The position numbers were made by a program, and so were the translations under genes. Below are positions 1 to 10,023 of a stretch of 64,000 bases of DNA, in pieces. The notes under the pieces were generated by a model that was not told where the DNA came from, ran no database searches, and saw nothing but the letters and a program-made list of their open reading frames with translations. This DNA is from Chitinophagales bacterium. Its GTDB lineage: Bacteria > Bacteroidota > Bacteroidia > Chitinophagales > BACL12. Where the stretch lies: positions 62,001 to 126,000 of the forward strand of contig JACJXO010000001.1 in NCBI GenBank assembly GCA_020636645.1, written 5' to 3'. Position 1 is the stretch's first letter, and the number at the start of each line of letters is the position of its first letter.

Positions 1-1698
1 CCAGCTGATGATGATGGCGTCGCCGCTGCGCTTGCCTAGTATATAACGCACACCCCAGTCGGGAGATCGCAACAACACCCTTACCGGTACAGACTGCGGG
101 CTTTCTTTCCCATCGGGAGAAAGCGATGTAACTGTATAATATACAGTATCATTGGCCATACCGGGGTGGTCAGTAAAGCTGTTCTCGCCAAAAACCGGTT
201 CTTCATTGAGCTGTACGAAAGGTCCTTCTTCTGTAGATGAGCGATAAACAAAAAATGCCATCGGATCTCCTGCCTGACGACCATGCGTGTTCCAGACTAT
301 CAGTGCTGAACCATCTTCCATTTTTCTGGCAACAACTCCTACCGGAACAGCAGGAGGAGAATGATCAGGAATATCTGCGCTTACGAATGATGAATAATCG
401 CTGGGAACATAACCTCTGCTTTCGGCAACAACTGAATAGTGGTATGATCTGCCGGGTTTCAGCCAGGAGGTGGTATCGATCCAGGTATAGGGTTCTTCTC
501 CTTTTGGAATGAAACCTGAAACCTTTGCGGGCTCACGACCTACCACATCTGTACGATAGACGTAAAACCCTCTGGCGCCCGGATCGCATTCAGACCACTT
601 GATCATAGGCTGGTCTTCCATCAGTGAGATGCTAACCATAGCCGGTGGTAATACATCAGGTTTCTCATGGCTCACCATCGGTATGACCGGTGCATCAGTG
701 ATCAGGCCTTTCAGATCATACAGAACAAGCCTGTAGTAAACCGGTTCCATTGGGTTGACAGAAATATCGCGGTATATGGTATCTGCCGGCGACAATTGCG
801 TGATCAGCGCAAAGGCTGAATCTGAATAACTGCTTCTGAACAACAATATGGATTTCACCCTGCTGCTGTTCTTTACCTTCCACTTCAGGTCCACCTGACC
901 GTTCTCTTCCTTTGCCGTGAAACCGAGTAAAACGGGTCTGGTACTGCCGTCCAGATTATCTGCCATCAATGGTGCAGAACGGGCTGACGGGTTGGTATAG
1001 AAATCATATCCTACAGCGATATAACTGAAATAGGATAAGTATGGCAGGGAAGTATCTGCCGCGATCACCAGCAGTGAATCACCCAGATTAGAATAGCGGT
1101 ACTTAGCATCAGGAACCAGGCGATAATAGGCACTGTCTGTATTTCGTCTGTAAATCCTGGCGAAATACAACCTGTTATCGGGATTGACCAGCCATCCTGT
1201 TTCGATGTCACTGAGATAAGACTGATACTTCAACGGTGACAGCGCAGGCTCCATAAAGGTTGAATCTCTTCGGTCCCATACGGTGGTGATCTCCCGCTCG
1301 CCGGCTTTGGCGGTATAAGTATCGGTTGCACGTCCGCCGGCATCTACAACGGCCAGTCCGCAGGCTTGTCTTACTGTAAGATAATACCCCAGGTAGATCG
1401 TTTCGGTATTCTCAGACTTCTGAATGGATGCTTCGATCTTTGGCACAAGGCTATCCTGTACATGCGGATAAACTTCCCAGAAAGTTTCAGCTTCTTCCAG
1501 CTTACCACTCAGTCCGCCTTTGTTCAATTTAATGGTACCCACAGCAGTTCCGTTCCTGAACAGTTCGATCTTCTCTTGTGGCATAGGACCTTCGTAATGC
1601 AACACCACACCTTTCGGGCTGACCCCGCACCTGACCGCCTGGGCCTGCACCTGGAAAACCATCGGCAGGAGTATGAGCAGTCCTATAATCTTCTTCAT
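1..1698 (-). CDS. Secreted fibronectin type III repeat protein, 3' end outside window
   Basis: The frame is open for 566 codons from an ATG and leaves the window without a stop. It begins with a signal peptide (MKKIIGLLILLPMVFQVQAQ). After a roughly 230-residue N-terminal part come at least three fibronectin type III-like modules at about residues 250-330, 345-435 and 450-545. Each shows the alternating pattern of a W core strand, a YRL/YVYR strand and a final YxVxA/YxVTS strand. The ATG lies 9 bp beyond the stop of the giant protein gene, so the two are almost certainly co-transcribed. Fn3 modules in secreted bacterial proteins usually mediate adhesion or act as spacers; no catalytic domain is visible. 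The C-terminus, where a T9SS sorting domain would sit, is not in the window. Confidence 0.8.
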   Translation of the reverse strand, partial: MKKIIGLLILLPMVFQVQAQAVRCGVSPKGVVLHYEGPMPQEKIELFRNGTAVGTIKLNKGGLSGKLEEAETFWEVYPHVQDSLVPKIEASIQKSENTETIYLGYYLTVRQACGLAVVDAGGRATDTYTAKAGEREITTVWDRRDSTFMEPALSPLKYQSYLSDIETGWLVNPDNRLYFARIYRRNTDSAYYRLVPDAKYRYSNLGDSLLVIAADTSLPYLSYFSYIAVGYDFYTNPSARSAPLMADNLDGSTRPVLLGFTAKEENGQVDLKWKVKNSSRVKSILLFRSSYSDSAFALITQLSPADTIYRDISVNPMEPVYYRLVLYDLKGLITDAPVIPMVSHEKPDVLPPAMVSISLMEDQPMIKWSECDPGARGFYVYRTDVVGREPAKVSGFIPKGEEPYTWIDTTSWLKPGRSYHYSVVAESRGYVPSDYSSFVSADIPDHSPPAVPVGVVARKMEDGSALIVWNTHGRQAGDPMAFFVYRSSTEEGPFVQLNEEPVFGENSFTDHPGMANDTVYYTVTSLSPDGKESPQSVPVRVLLRSPDWGVRYILGKRSGDAIIISW

Positions 1699-1707
1699 GA
1701 TCATATT

Positions 1708-4700
1708 TTAAAAATCACAGGATGTATTCAGTTTATTGGCTGTTCCGCCGCACGGCGACCACTGCATATCAAAATCAAACCCGGAACTGGTGGAGTACTC
1801 CACATCGCACCCGATGGTCTCTTCCATCGAATACCCGCAGAAATCGCCAAACATGGTAAACGAAGCGCATGCTCCCAGATCGGCTTCCACTGTAGGAGTA
1901 AGCTGTAAAGTACCATCAACAATGAACTGTGCCATAGCACCGATACACAGTGAGCATATCAGCACGTCCACCCCTGCCCATGCTTTTGCATAAGCTGCAG
2001 CTTCCAGCATCATGACCGTAGTAGGGCCGAAGTTGAGCAGAAAATTCATATCTGCTCCGGCATTCACACCCATACCCACTGCGAATACAAGCAGGTCGAT
2101 ACTGGCACTCCAGTTAGCTATGGAAGGAGCAACATTCGCATTGAAATAAATACCGCCAATTCCATCGTTGATCAGATAATCAGGTACATCTGCCAGATAC
2201 ATGATATTGGCGTGGCGATCAATTACTGCATCAGGCAGCTCTTCGTAATAACCGGTAAGACAACCCACATTCACATCCAGCCATTCCAGACCCGGCAGGC
2301 TCACATTGCCTATTACATCAAAATAGAATCCGGTACCATCCACATACAATTCGAACAGGCCGCTGTTCAGCTGGAAGCTGTAGATCACGATGGGAACAGA
2401 GATGGTCAGTGATCCGAGGAAGGAACCTTTCTGCCAGTCGAACACCAGAGTCAATCCGCCAAAAGGCGTCTGAATGTCTTCGATCTCCAGTTTGTTGGAT
2501 GGATCGGAGTCAGCTTCCACTGCACCACTCACCAGGTATTTCAGGGTCTTATCATTCCCCATACCTTCCACACCAACCAGGTCAGCTTCGAACCACATAG
2601 TGTTCCATGCGCCACCTACAACTTTCTGTTCGCCCTGCAGCACTTTCAGTTTGCTCTGGTAACCTCCGTCCATCTGGATATACTGATAGGCCGCATCGGT
2701 ATTGTTGTTCTGCAGTTTAGGAATGCTCAGCACCGTGCCTGTCAGATCCTTGACCAGTTTTCCTTTCAGTTCGATCTTGTTGTTGTCGTTGAGGTTATCA
2801 TCTTCAAAGATCAGTTCACCATTGGCTTCAAAATAATTGTCGGAAATGGTATAATATTCAGTACCCAGGTATCCGTCAAAATAGACCTTACCCGGATTCT
2901 GTAATCCGATATCCAGAGACTTCACCTTCCGCACAATGGCATAAGAAGGTTTGGTGTATTCCAGGATGATGGTAGGGGTGGTCATATCAGGAATATCCAG
3001 GAAGAAAGCACCGGCAATTTCCAGTCCGTCCACCCCGCTGCTGATATTTTGTATGCTGATAGTAGAAATGTTATGGAACGGCAGCACCTGGGTAATGGGC
3101 TGAATGTAGGTACTATTGTTACTGTACAGGGTAAATGAACCGAAGTCGATGTGCTGGGTACTTACAAAGCCCGGCAAGCCTTTGATATAGCTGGAGGGCC
3201 CGTCGTTTTCACCATAGAGACTGAAGCGCCAGTGCGGACCGAGGTCCCAGCTGCAGGCAGGATCGAAATTGAATACTGCTTCAGATCCGGTGTACTGATA
3301 GAGTTTGGTCACATTACCTCCCACCATCAGGTCATCCAGGTTTACGTTGCCTGCTTCCATGATGAGTTCAGTGGGCCTCAGGATCAGGTTGCTGATAGGT
3401 ATATCAACCAGTTGTGTCTGAATGCTGGCCGATGGCATAACGATACCACCCAGTGGGATGCTGTAAGACCAGCCGCCATCGCTTTCAACGGTCCAGTCTT
3501 CCAGGCCGAAAGAGATCTCTTCACCCGGATTACCTATCACAATAGATGTAGGTGTAACACTGATGGTACCGGCATCCACTTCTACATCGCCGGCCAGGGG
3601 CAGATCAGGATACAGCAGGGTGGCAATCAGTACGGAATCATTGGAAAGTTTACTCCTGGTTCTGTCGGCTTTTGCATCAAAATCGTGGATGGTGAAACTG
3701 ATATCTGTGGGCACCCCGTATTTCAGGTTCATCAGATAATAGCTTCTTTCAGGAGAGGCAGCAGGATCTGCCAGGAAAGCATTGACCGTTGCAGAAGATG
3801 AAGTTTCACCCAGATAGAAGGAACCGGAATAGTCATAAGAGAACTTAAAGGATTCGAGGTCCATATTGACCTTTCCTTTGATAGTGCCTTCTCCTTCATC
3901 AGCCGGTTGTACAGCGATGGTAGGGAACCATCCTGTTTTATGGCTGAACATATCAGCAACAAAGGCTTCATGTACCCTTACCCTTGTAACCAGTTCCAGT
4001 GTATTCACCTCACCGGCCACCGCTACGGCAGTGGGTAAACCTCCGGCACCGGGCGGGCCATCAGGTGCCACCTCAATGTTGACGAATCTGATCCGGGTGT
4101 TTTCATCCAGCATAGAGAAATTGGCATTGGAAGGCACATCTACAAATGCACCACTGATAATGGCATGTCCGTTCATCTGCGCCAGGTATGAGTCGATCTC
4201 TATCGGGAAACCATACAGATTACCCAGGTCCATACTACCAATTGGCTGTAGTGCAATATTGGCATGAGAAATGGCAGGGCCGGGGAAATAGACATGATAG
4301 GTGTTACCTATATACGATGGATCAGAACTGCTCACTGCGGCATGGATATCGATGACCTCTCTGGGCACTCCCTGCAGGGTATAGAATCCGTTGGCATCTG
4401 TATAGGTCTCTACATCAGTAAGTCCGTACAGGGTGGTGCCGGTTGGAACAAATACACGTGCGTTTTCTATTCCTGCACCGGTTACTGCATTGATTACCTG
4501 ACCTGTAACGGTCATACCCTGCTCCAGGGTATAGGTTTTTATCTGATACGATTTAGAAATAGGTATATACTCATAGTTTTCAAAAGGCACATACCCATTA
4601 GCCTGCATATACATTCTGAAATAGCTGTCAGGTGTAGTGAACCGGAACCATGCAAATCCATCCTGTCCTGTTACCCCGCCGTAGTCGCCCACTTCAACAG

Positions 4701-7700
4701 AAGCACCTATCAGCGGTAAAGGACCAAACAGGCCATTTCCGTTATCACCTTTCACCTGCACTTTTACACGGTGAGCTTTTTCAAATACGACAAATGTTCC
4801 GAGGTTATGATCTGAAACATTGGCAGGCACATTCACATAAAAAGTATCAGCCATGTACTGATCAGACATCGGTACTATGATGACCCGTGTATTGCTTCCA
4901 GTTCCACCTGTATTGATGGTGAACTTAGACTTCATGTCGAGCATATTATCCAGTATGCCGTTGTCTGCCCATCCGAACTCCGGCATCTGATCAACTATCT
5001 GAAAGCCTCCGTCGTTGTACTGTGTTCCCATACCTGAAAGATCCACCACCTGGATATCAGACAGGATATCATCGCTGGTCATGTAATCGCCGGAGTTGAA
5101 AAAGTCTATAGAAGAATACAGATCACCCAACGGCAAACTGAAATACACCGGTGGATGTTCAACGGGCACACTGCTTATAACCGGGCTGTCATAGTTGGTA
5201 TCATCCATGGTCATGCCGGTCATATACCAGGGGCCATCGCCGATCCTGACCAAAGCAGCCACAGGTTTATCCAGATCATCTTTCACATATCCATAGACAC
5301 CTGCGTTACCGGTCATGACCACTTCGCCCAAATCGAGGCGTTGTCCTTTCTTTGCCGGTTGCAGATAGTGGTAATCAGCCGTGGGTGTGCTTACATTAAC
5401 GGGCAGGTATTTGATGGCATAGCCCCATTTGTTCAGCATGACCCGTCTGTACGGATTCTCCAGACCACTGGGTCCATAGATCATATCTATGTTGGTAAAA
5501 CGCTGGTACCCTTCTGCATCCGTTTCTCCCAGATCAAACCCGGTGTATGTATAGGTGGAGCCTGCTTTGTTGTACTCCAGCATATAGACATCTACTCCCT
5601 CCAGCGGTGCGGTCTCAATATTTGAAACGGTTACAGTGCGCAGCAGCAATTCCGGATCCAGAGGTTCCAGTTTTACTTCCTTTTCTATCGTGTCTGGTCT
5701 GAAATTCCAGGAGTGAACGGCTTCATTCATCGTTGGTGGCAGATAAACAGTTTTCCAGAAGCTTCCCCAGCTGCCGGTATAGTTATAGGTACCGGTCAGA
5801 GCATTCTGCGCCTCAAAATAGAATACACTGTTGGTATAGTTGATATTGCCAACCAGTCTGGAGAAAATGGCCTTGCCTGAAGCGGTTGTAGGCAGTTCAC
5901 TTGTAAGCCGAAGCTGACCGGGCTTGTCTTCATCCTGATTCCAGCTGTAGAAATAAGGTGTACCCGGGTCCACAGAGAAGAATTCATCAGGATTAATATC
6001 CATTCCTTCGCCAGCAGGGAAGTTATTGGGTCGGGTGTCCCACCAGGATTTCAGGTGGCCTATGCGCACATTGACATTGCTCATAGGTACGCCAGGCGCC
6101 AGCAACGGATCATCACTTTCCTTACCACCTGCAATGAACGTGATATGTGCATCATAAGAATTCACAAATGTGGTGACGGGGGGAAGGGTCACATGATCTC
6201 CGGGCTGCACGAATATCAAAACATCAGGAGATACATACTTGGGGTCATTCACTTTGATGCGGAGCACCTTGAACAGGTTTGTAACCGTATAATTCTGGTA
6301 AGTCAGCAGATCCCAGGCAGAGAGAACAGGTGGATCAAACGGAGCTGGGCCGGGACCGAATTGGTTGAAATTCTGATTAAAATTCTGATTCAGCCCGTTG
6401 GAATTGAACAGGTTGTTAAACGTATTTCCAAAATTAAAATCTGTTGTAAATCCCTCCGTACCTGAACCGGATGCATTCCATCCGCCATTGTCCTGCATGA
6501 ACATATTGCCCCCGAACAGGGCGTCATAAGGATCATTCATCAGTTCATCAACCGGGTTCAGCAATGCATCCCACGGATTGCTTACTTCATCCAGCGGATT
6601 GACCCATTCATGTTCTTCATTGGGTATTTCGGGCGGATTGAAATACCAGGTGAGCAATGTGAGCGGACCGGCCTGTAACAGGCCGGTGTTTTCGGTCATA
6701 TCAAAATTGAAGGTAAAGTTGCCGTTCTCATCGGTGGTAGCAGTACCCAGCAATTCAGAACCAAGCGGTCTCAGGGCCATGGCGTCATCCACATTCAGAC
6801 CAGCCTGATCTGCTGCGTATGCCAGCTGCGGATCGATGGGGTTTCCATGCGCATTCACAGCCGTTGCATTGAAGTATAGCTCAGCGCCGGGAATGACCGG
6901 GAAATAATATTCCTCACCTGCTATATTTCTGACCACGGCTACATACTCCAGGTAAATGGACACAGATGTATTTCGCAAAGGTGCTGCGCCACCGCTGTTC
7001 AGTGTATTCTGATACAGGTATTTCACACCTGGATCAATATCGATCTTGCCCCCTATCAGGCCAAGTGCGGTGGATACTTCAGAAACAAAAAAATCATCGA
7101 ACAGACCTGTTCCTGACATCTGGTAACCATTTCCGGAATTGCCATCGGCATTGTCATTCTGCGGTTGCATCAGCGCCAGCTCTTCAGCAGATTTCGGAAT
7201 ATCATAAACTGTCAGGGTAGGATTGTAAACAGGTGCAGGCGGCATGCCAAACTCTTCGTTGCCATAGAAGCGGTACATGAGCTGACCGGTTACAGAAGAA
7301 TTGTTGAGACTAAAGATCGTTTCGGTTAGCAGGTCTTGTTCCACTTCTTCAACCAAAGGCGGTACATAAGGTTCTTCATAGGTGAACATGCAAACCTCAC
7401 TTCTGCCATCGTTGACGATCTGGATCAGGTTGTTCGCATCTCTGGCCACTACACACCATATGTAGGTCTTACCGGCAACCAGCGGCACATCAAACGGCTT
7501 ATAGTTATACGTAGTAGTAGCCAGGTTGTGAATGACCACCGGATTACCCAGGCCTGTTTCAATAGCCAGGTACATGGCATCTTCGGGTATCTGACCTTCC
7601 AGCAATTCCATTACATACAGATCATAAAAGAAAAATGAACCGGATGAAATGACCGGTGTCCAGGTGAAAACCGGGAGGTTCATATTAATGGCAGTACTGC

Positions 7701-8226
7701 AGATCGGGTTGATCAGAATGGGAGGTGTTGGATAGGCAATGGTTATGGTTGTACATCCTGAAGGTGCATCTGCAGACAGGGGTGTGCCGGTGTTATAATC
7801 CAGTGCTCTGATACAGATGGTGTACATGCCTTCGGGCAGGATGCCGCTGGTAAACAGGCTATATTCCTGATCGGATGTCAGGTTGGTGGTGATGTGGTTG
7901 GCATCCAGAAAATCCATAGACTGGGTAGCACCGGTAACGAACAGCGTCTGAAACGGAGCCAGTGTTACAGGAGCAACCGGCTGGTAGCCAACATCAGTAG
8001 AAACCTGAATACCGTTATCCAGTCCTTCTATCTGACCCACCAGTTTCAGCTGAAGGGTAGCAGAAGTGGTATTGGTCAGCTGGAGAATATTCTGCCCGCC
8101 AAATTCCGTGTAGTCTGACAAGTAGGGACTATAGGGTGGTGCGATCACCAGTGTAACGGTCACATCGCTTTGGGCATGCAGCATAGCGATATTCAGCAAA
8201 CCGATAAAAAACAATACCTTTTTCAT
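1708..8226 (-). CDS. Giant (2,172 aa) secreted multidomain surface protein
   Basis: A signal peptide (MKKVLFFIGLLNIAMLHAQS) starts the protein. Residues about 165-220 carry a WTP-centred segment followed by ELLEGQIPEDAM, resembling the TANFOR-type repeat of large Bacteroidota surface proteins. An Asn/Gln/Phe-rich stretch lies near residues 595-625. Residues about 1238-1300 form a carboxypeptidase-regulatory-like beta sandwich (TGQVINAVTGAGIENARV, then DANGFYTLQGVP). Another such fold may lie around 1170-1230. The last third is beta-rich and unassigned. The final 110 residues contain seven cysteines, and I see no canonical T9SS C-terminal domain. The gene sits 2 bp after a barrel gene and 9 bp before an fn3 gene, which suggests a surface or extracellular structural role. 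The exact function is unknown. Confidence 0.85.
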   Translation of the reverse strand: MKKVLFFIGLLNIAMLHAQSDVTVTLVIAPPYSPYLSDYTEFGGQNILQLTNTTSATLQLKLVGQIEGLDNGIQVSTDVGYQPVAPVTLAPFQTLFVTGATQSMDFLDANHITTNLTSDQEYSLFTSGILPEGMYTICIRALDYNTGTPLSADAPSGCTTITIAYPTPPILINPICSTAINMNLPVFTWTPVISSGSFFFYDLYVMELLEGQIPEDAMYLAIETGLGNPVVIHNLATTTYNYKPFDVPLVAGKTYIWCVVARDANNLIQIVNDGRSEVCMFTYEEPYVPPLVEEVEQDLLTETIFSLNNSSVTGQLMYRFYGNEEFGMPPAPVYNPTLTVYDIPKSAEELALMQPQNDNADGNSGNGYQMSGTGLFDDFFVSEVSTALGLIGGKIDIDPGVKYLYQNTLNSGGAAPLRNTSVSIYLEYVAVVRNIAGEEYYFPVIPGAELYFNATAVNAHGNPIDPQLAYAADQAGLNVDDAMALRPLGSELLGTATTDENGNFTFNFDMTENTGLLQAGPLTLLTWYFNPPEIPNEEHEWVNPLDEVSNPWDALLNPVDELMNDPYDALFGGNMFMQDNGGWNASGSGTEGFTTDFNFGNTFNNLFNSNGLNQNFNQNFNQFGPGPAPFDPPVLSAWDLLTYQNYTVTNLFKVLRIKVNDPKYVSPDVLIFVQPGDHVTLPPVTTFVNSYDAHITFIAGGKESDDPLLAPGVPMSNVNVRIGHLKSWWDTRPNNFPAGEGMDINPDEFFSVDPGTPYFYSWNQDEDKPGQLRLTSELPTTASGKAIFSRLVGNINYTNSVFYFEAQNALTGTYNYTGSWGSFWKTVYLPPTMNEAVHSWNFRPDTIEKEVKLEPLDPELLLRTVTVSNIETAPLEGVDVYMLEYNKAGSTYTYTGFDLGETDAEGYQRFTNIDMIYGPSGLENPYRRVMLNKWGYAIKYLPVNVSTPTADYHYLQPAKKGQRLDLGEVVMTGNAGVYGYVKDDLDKPVAALVRIGDGPWYMTGMTMDDTNYDSPVISSVPVEHPPVYFSLPLGDLYSSIDFFNSGDYMTSDDILSDIQVVDLSGMGTQYNDGGFQIVDQMPEFGWADNGILDNMLDMKSKFTINTGGTGSNTRVIIVPMSDQYMADTFYVNVPANVSDHNLGTFVVFEKAHRVKVQVKGDNGNGLFGPLPLIGASVEVGDYGGVTGQDGFAWFRFTTPDSYFRMYMQANGYVPFENYEYIPISKSYQIKTYTLEQGMTVTGQVINAVTGAGIENARVFVPTGTTLYGLTDVETYTDANGFYTLQGVPREVIDIHAAVSSSDPSYIGNTYHVYFPGPAISHANIALQPIGSMDLGNLYGFPIEIDSYLAQMNGHAIISGAFVDVPSNANFSMLDENTRIRFVNIEVAPDGPPGAGGLPTAVAVAGEVNTLELVTRVRVHEAFVADMFSHKTGWFPTIAVQPADEGEGTIKGKVNMDLESFKFSYDYSGSFYLGETSSSATVNAFLADPAASPERSYYLMNLKYGVPTDISFTIHDFDAKADRTRSKLSNDSVLIATLLYPDLPLAGDVEVDAGTISVTPTSIVIGNPGEEISFGLEDWTVESDGGWSYSIPLGGIVMPSASIQTQLVDIPISNLILRPTELIMEAGNVNLDDLMVGGNVTKLYQYTGSEAVFNFDPACSWDLGPHWRFSLYGENDGPSSYIKGLPGFVSTQHIDFGSFTLYSNNSTYIQPITQVLPFHNISTISIQNISSGVDGLEIAGAFFLDIPDMTTPTIILEYTKPSYAIVRKVKSLDIGLQNPGKVYFDGYLGTEYYTISDNYFEANGELIFEDDNLNDNNKIELKGKLVKDLTGTVLSIPKLQNNNTDAAYQYIQMDGGYQSKLKVLQGEQKVVGGAWNTMWFEADLVGVEGMGNDKTLKYLVSGAVEADSDPSNKLEIEDIQTPFGGLTLVFDWQKGSFLGSLTISVPIVIYSFQLNSGLFELYVDGTGFYFDVIGNVSLPGLEWLDVNVGCLTGYYEELPDAVIDRHANIMYLADVPDYLINDGIGGIYFNANVAPSIANWSASIDLLVFAVGMGVNAGADMNFLLNFGPTTVMMLEAAAYAKAWAGVDVLICSLCIGAMAQFIVDGTLQLTPTVEADLGACASFTMFGDFCGYSMEETIGCDVEYSTSSGFDFDMQWSPCGGTANKLNTSCDF

Positions 8227-8228
8227 GA

Positions 8229-9956
8229 TCAGAAATTGTAGTTGATACTGATATTGGCGTACAATTCACGGAAAGATGCCAGTACGGTTTCATCCGCACT
8301 TTGATTATTCATATACTGTAATCCAAGAGATGCCCCGGGCCACTTCGGCCAGTTGACCGAACCCTGGATCCCGGCGGTAACCGTTCGTCCGTTGGAAACC
8401 TGGTTGAATGAGTTGGCAAAAACACCGGTCTGTATTCCACTGCTGACCTTTCCGGCCAGGAATGCCTTTGATGCCTGCAGAGAAACACCCGTAGCCTGAT
8501 ACTCTCCCAGTATAGTAGTGGTTCGGATGAAAGTTGGCGTACATCCTGCCTGGAAACTATAAGGCACCCAGGTCCACGAATAACTCAGACTGTTGGTCAG
8601 GGAAGTGGTCTCTGCAGCCTCGCCGATAGGATCTCCGAGGTTATTGAGTGCTGAATAAGAAGAAACCAGGGTGAACAGGTGATTGTGTTTACCTTTCAGC
8701 AGCTGGTACCTAGGAACAAGGCTGAAAGTATTACTTACCTGCTTGAGGCGGGTAGTATCTGCCAGGCTGGTAGGAAGTGGATTGGTGGTGATGCCGAAGT
8801 TGGAAAAACTGCCGGATACTCCCCAAACGGCCGATGGTGTATAGTTGAGACTCAGCGCACCTATATTTCGTCTGGATGTGGACAGGTGGTGATCCTGGAG
8901 GTTATCATGTTGTTGACCAAATGAACCGCTACCTGTTAGCTTGTTTTGCAGAAAACGGAAACTGAGATTAGCCTGATACTGCTCTATATCATTCAGAAAA
9001 TAGTAAGCTCCCATGGTCTTGTAATCCAGTTCAATTCGCTTATACAACAGGCCGGGCGAAACGTATTTGGTTTTCAGCGTGATGGCTGACTCGCCGGCAA
9101 ACCGGAGCTGGGTACTTTGATTCGGGGTGAGCAGATTTTTAGTGACCGAGCGAATAAAGGCGTCTTCAATTTCAATACTGTCAGCAAACTGATCGCGGGT
9201 ATAGGCACTCGCTGCCCAGTCGTTGGTGATGACCACCAAACCCTTTGCATTGATGACCGATCTGATTCCGAGTACAACATTCTGAGCCGGGTGCATTTCC
9301 CATTCACTGTAATCGTACTCAGCCGGTTGCTGATCTGCGGCATTTAAATAAACAAAGTCCACATAGCTCTCTCTGGTTCCGAGGCCGAACTTGGCAGCAT
9401 AGCCTGTTCTCAGAAAACTGGCGGTAGCTGCTTCGTTAATGAAGGTTTCCGGATCATCTACTGCATCATCCGGTCTTACTTCTCTGCTAAACCTTCCATA
9501 CATGGCACCAATGCGCAGAATGCCCAGTTGCAGATCTGCGCCTGCCCCATCAAAGCGCTGACCGGCCAGGGTGTAATTGGAAAAACGCATGGAGGAAGAG
9601 CCCAGGTAAATGGTACCCCAGTCAAACCTCGGACTGATGCCAAACCGGTTAAATGGTTGCTGAAAACTCAGTACCTGATTGCTGTACAGTAAAGTGAAAG
9701 GTACCGCCACATTGCCGTAGCTCAGTGAGGGTGTTCCGCTGATAGCATACATAAAAGGTTGCTGACGGGCGGTGGCTCCATCCATGTGATAGAACTGAGC
9801 AGACATGGTGATACCGGAACCAAAATGGAGTTTCTTATCGTTCGCAGCAGCACTGTCAGCTTCCTGGGCAAGTATGATTTCTGACCTGCTGAGGAGCAGG
9901 AAACACAGGGATGCCCCGAGCAATTTAACAACCAGGTGGAGGGCTGGCACCTGCAT
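8229..9956 (-). CDS. Predicted outer-membrane beta-barrel protein (575 aa)
   Basis: The chosen start, MQVPALHLVVKLLGAS, gives a hydrophobic signal peptide ending near SEIILAQ. A longer in-frame extension upstream has no signal-like character and would run over the cupin gene, so I reject it. The mature protein is rich in alternating aromatic and polar strands and ends in ...SINYNF. A terminal aromatic residue after a beta strand is typical of barrel proteins recognised by the BAM machinery. No enzymatic motif is visible. The stop lies 2 bp before the ATG of the giant protein gene, so I infer that it is the membrane anchor, transporter or docking partner of that protein. It could instead be an independent porin-like protein. 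Confidence 0.75.
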   Translation of the reverse strand: MQVPALHLVVKLLGASLCFLLLSRSEIILAQEADSAAANDKKLHFGSGITMSAQFYHMDGATARQQPFMYAISGTPSLSYGNVAVPFTLLYSNQVLSFQQPFNRFGISPRFDWGTIYLGSSSMRFSNYTLAGQRFDGAGADLQLGILRIGAMYGRFSREVRPDDAVDDPETFINEAATASFLRTGYAAKFGLGTRESYVDFVYLNAADQQPAEYDYSEWEMHPAQNVVLGIRSVINAKGLVVITNDWAASAYTRDQFADSIEIEDAFIRSVTKNLLTPNQSTQLRFAGESAITLKTKYVSPGLLYKRIELDYKTMGAYYFLNDIEQYQANLSFRFLQNKLTGSGSFGQQHDNLQDHHLSTSRRNIGALSLNYTPSAVWGVSGSFSNFGITTNPLPTSLADTTRLKQVSNTFSLVPRYQLLKGKHNHLFTLVSSYSALNNLGDPIGEAAETTSLTNSLSYSWTWVPYSFQAGCTPTFIRTTTILGEYQATGVSLQASKAFLAGKVSSGIQTGVFANSFNQVSNGRTVTAGIQGSVNWPKWPGASLGLQYMNNQSADETVLASFRELYANISINYNF

Positions 9957-10023
9957 AGGGCATTCTTTAGGTTTTCCCAAATATACCCAGTTGTAACAAC
10001 AAAAGCAATGATCAGAAAAAAAT

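Noticed and set aside
3151..3801. 216-codon plus-strand frame inside the giant protein gene
   Set aside because: It is a shadow of the minus-strand gene, with no start context, signal or domain; similar shadows occur along the whole gene.
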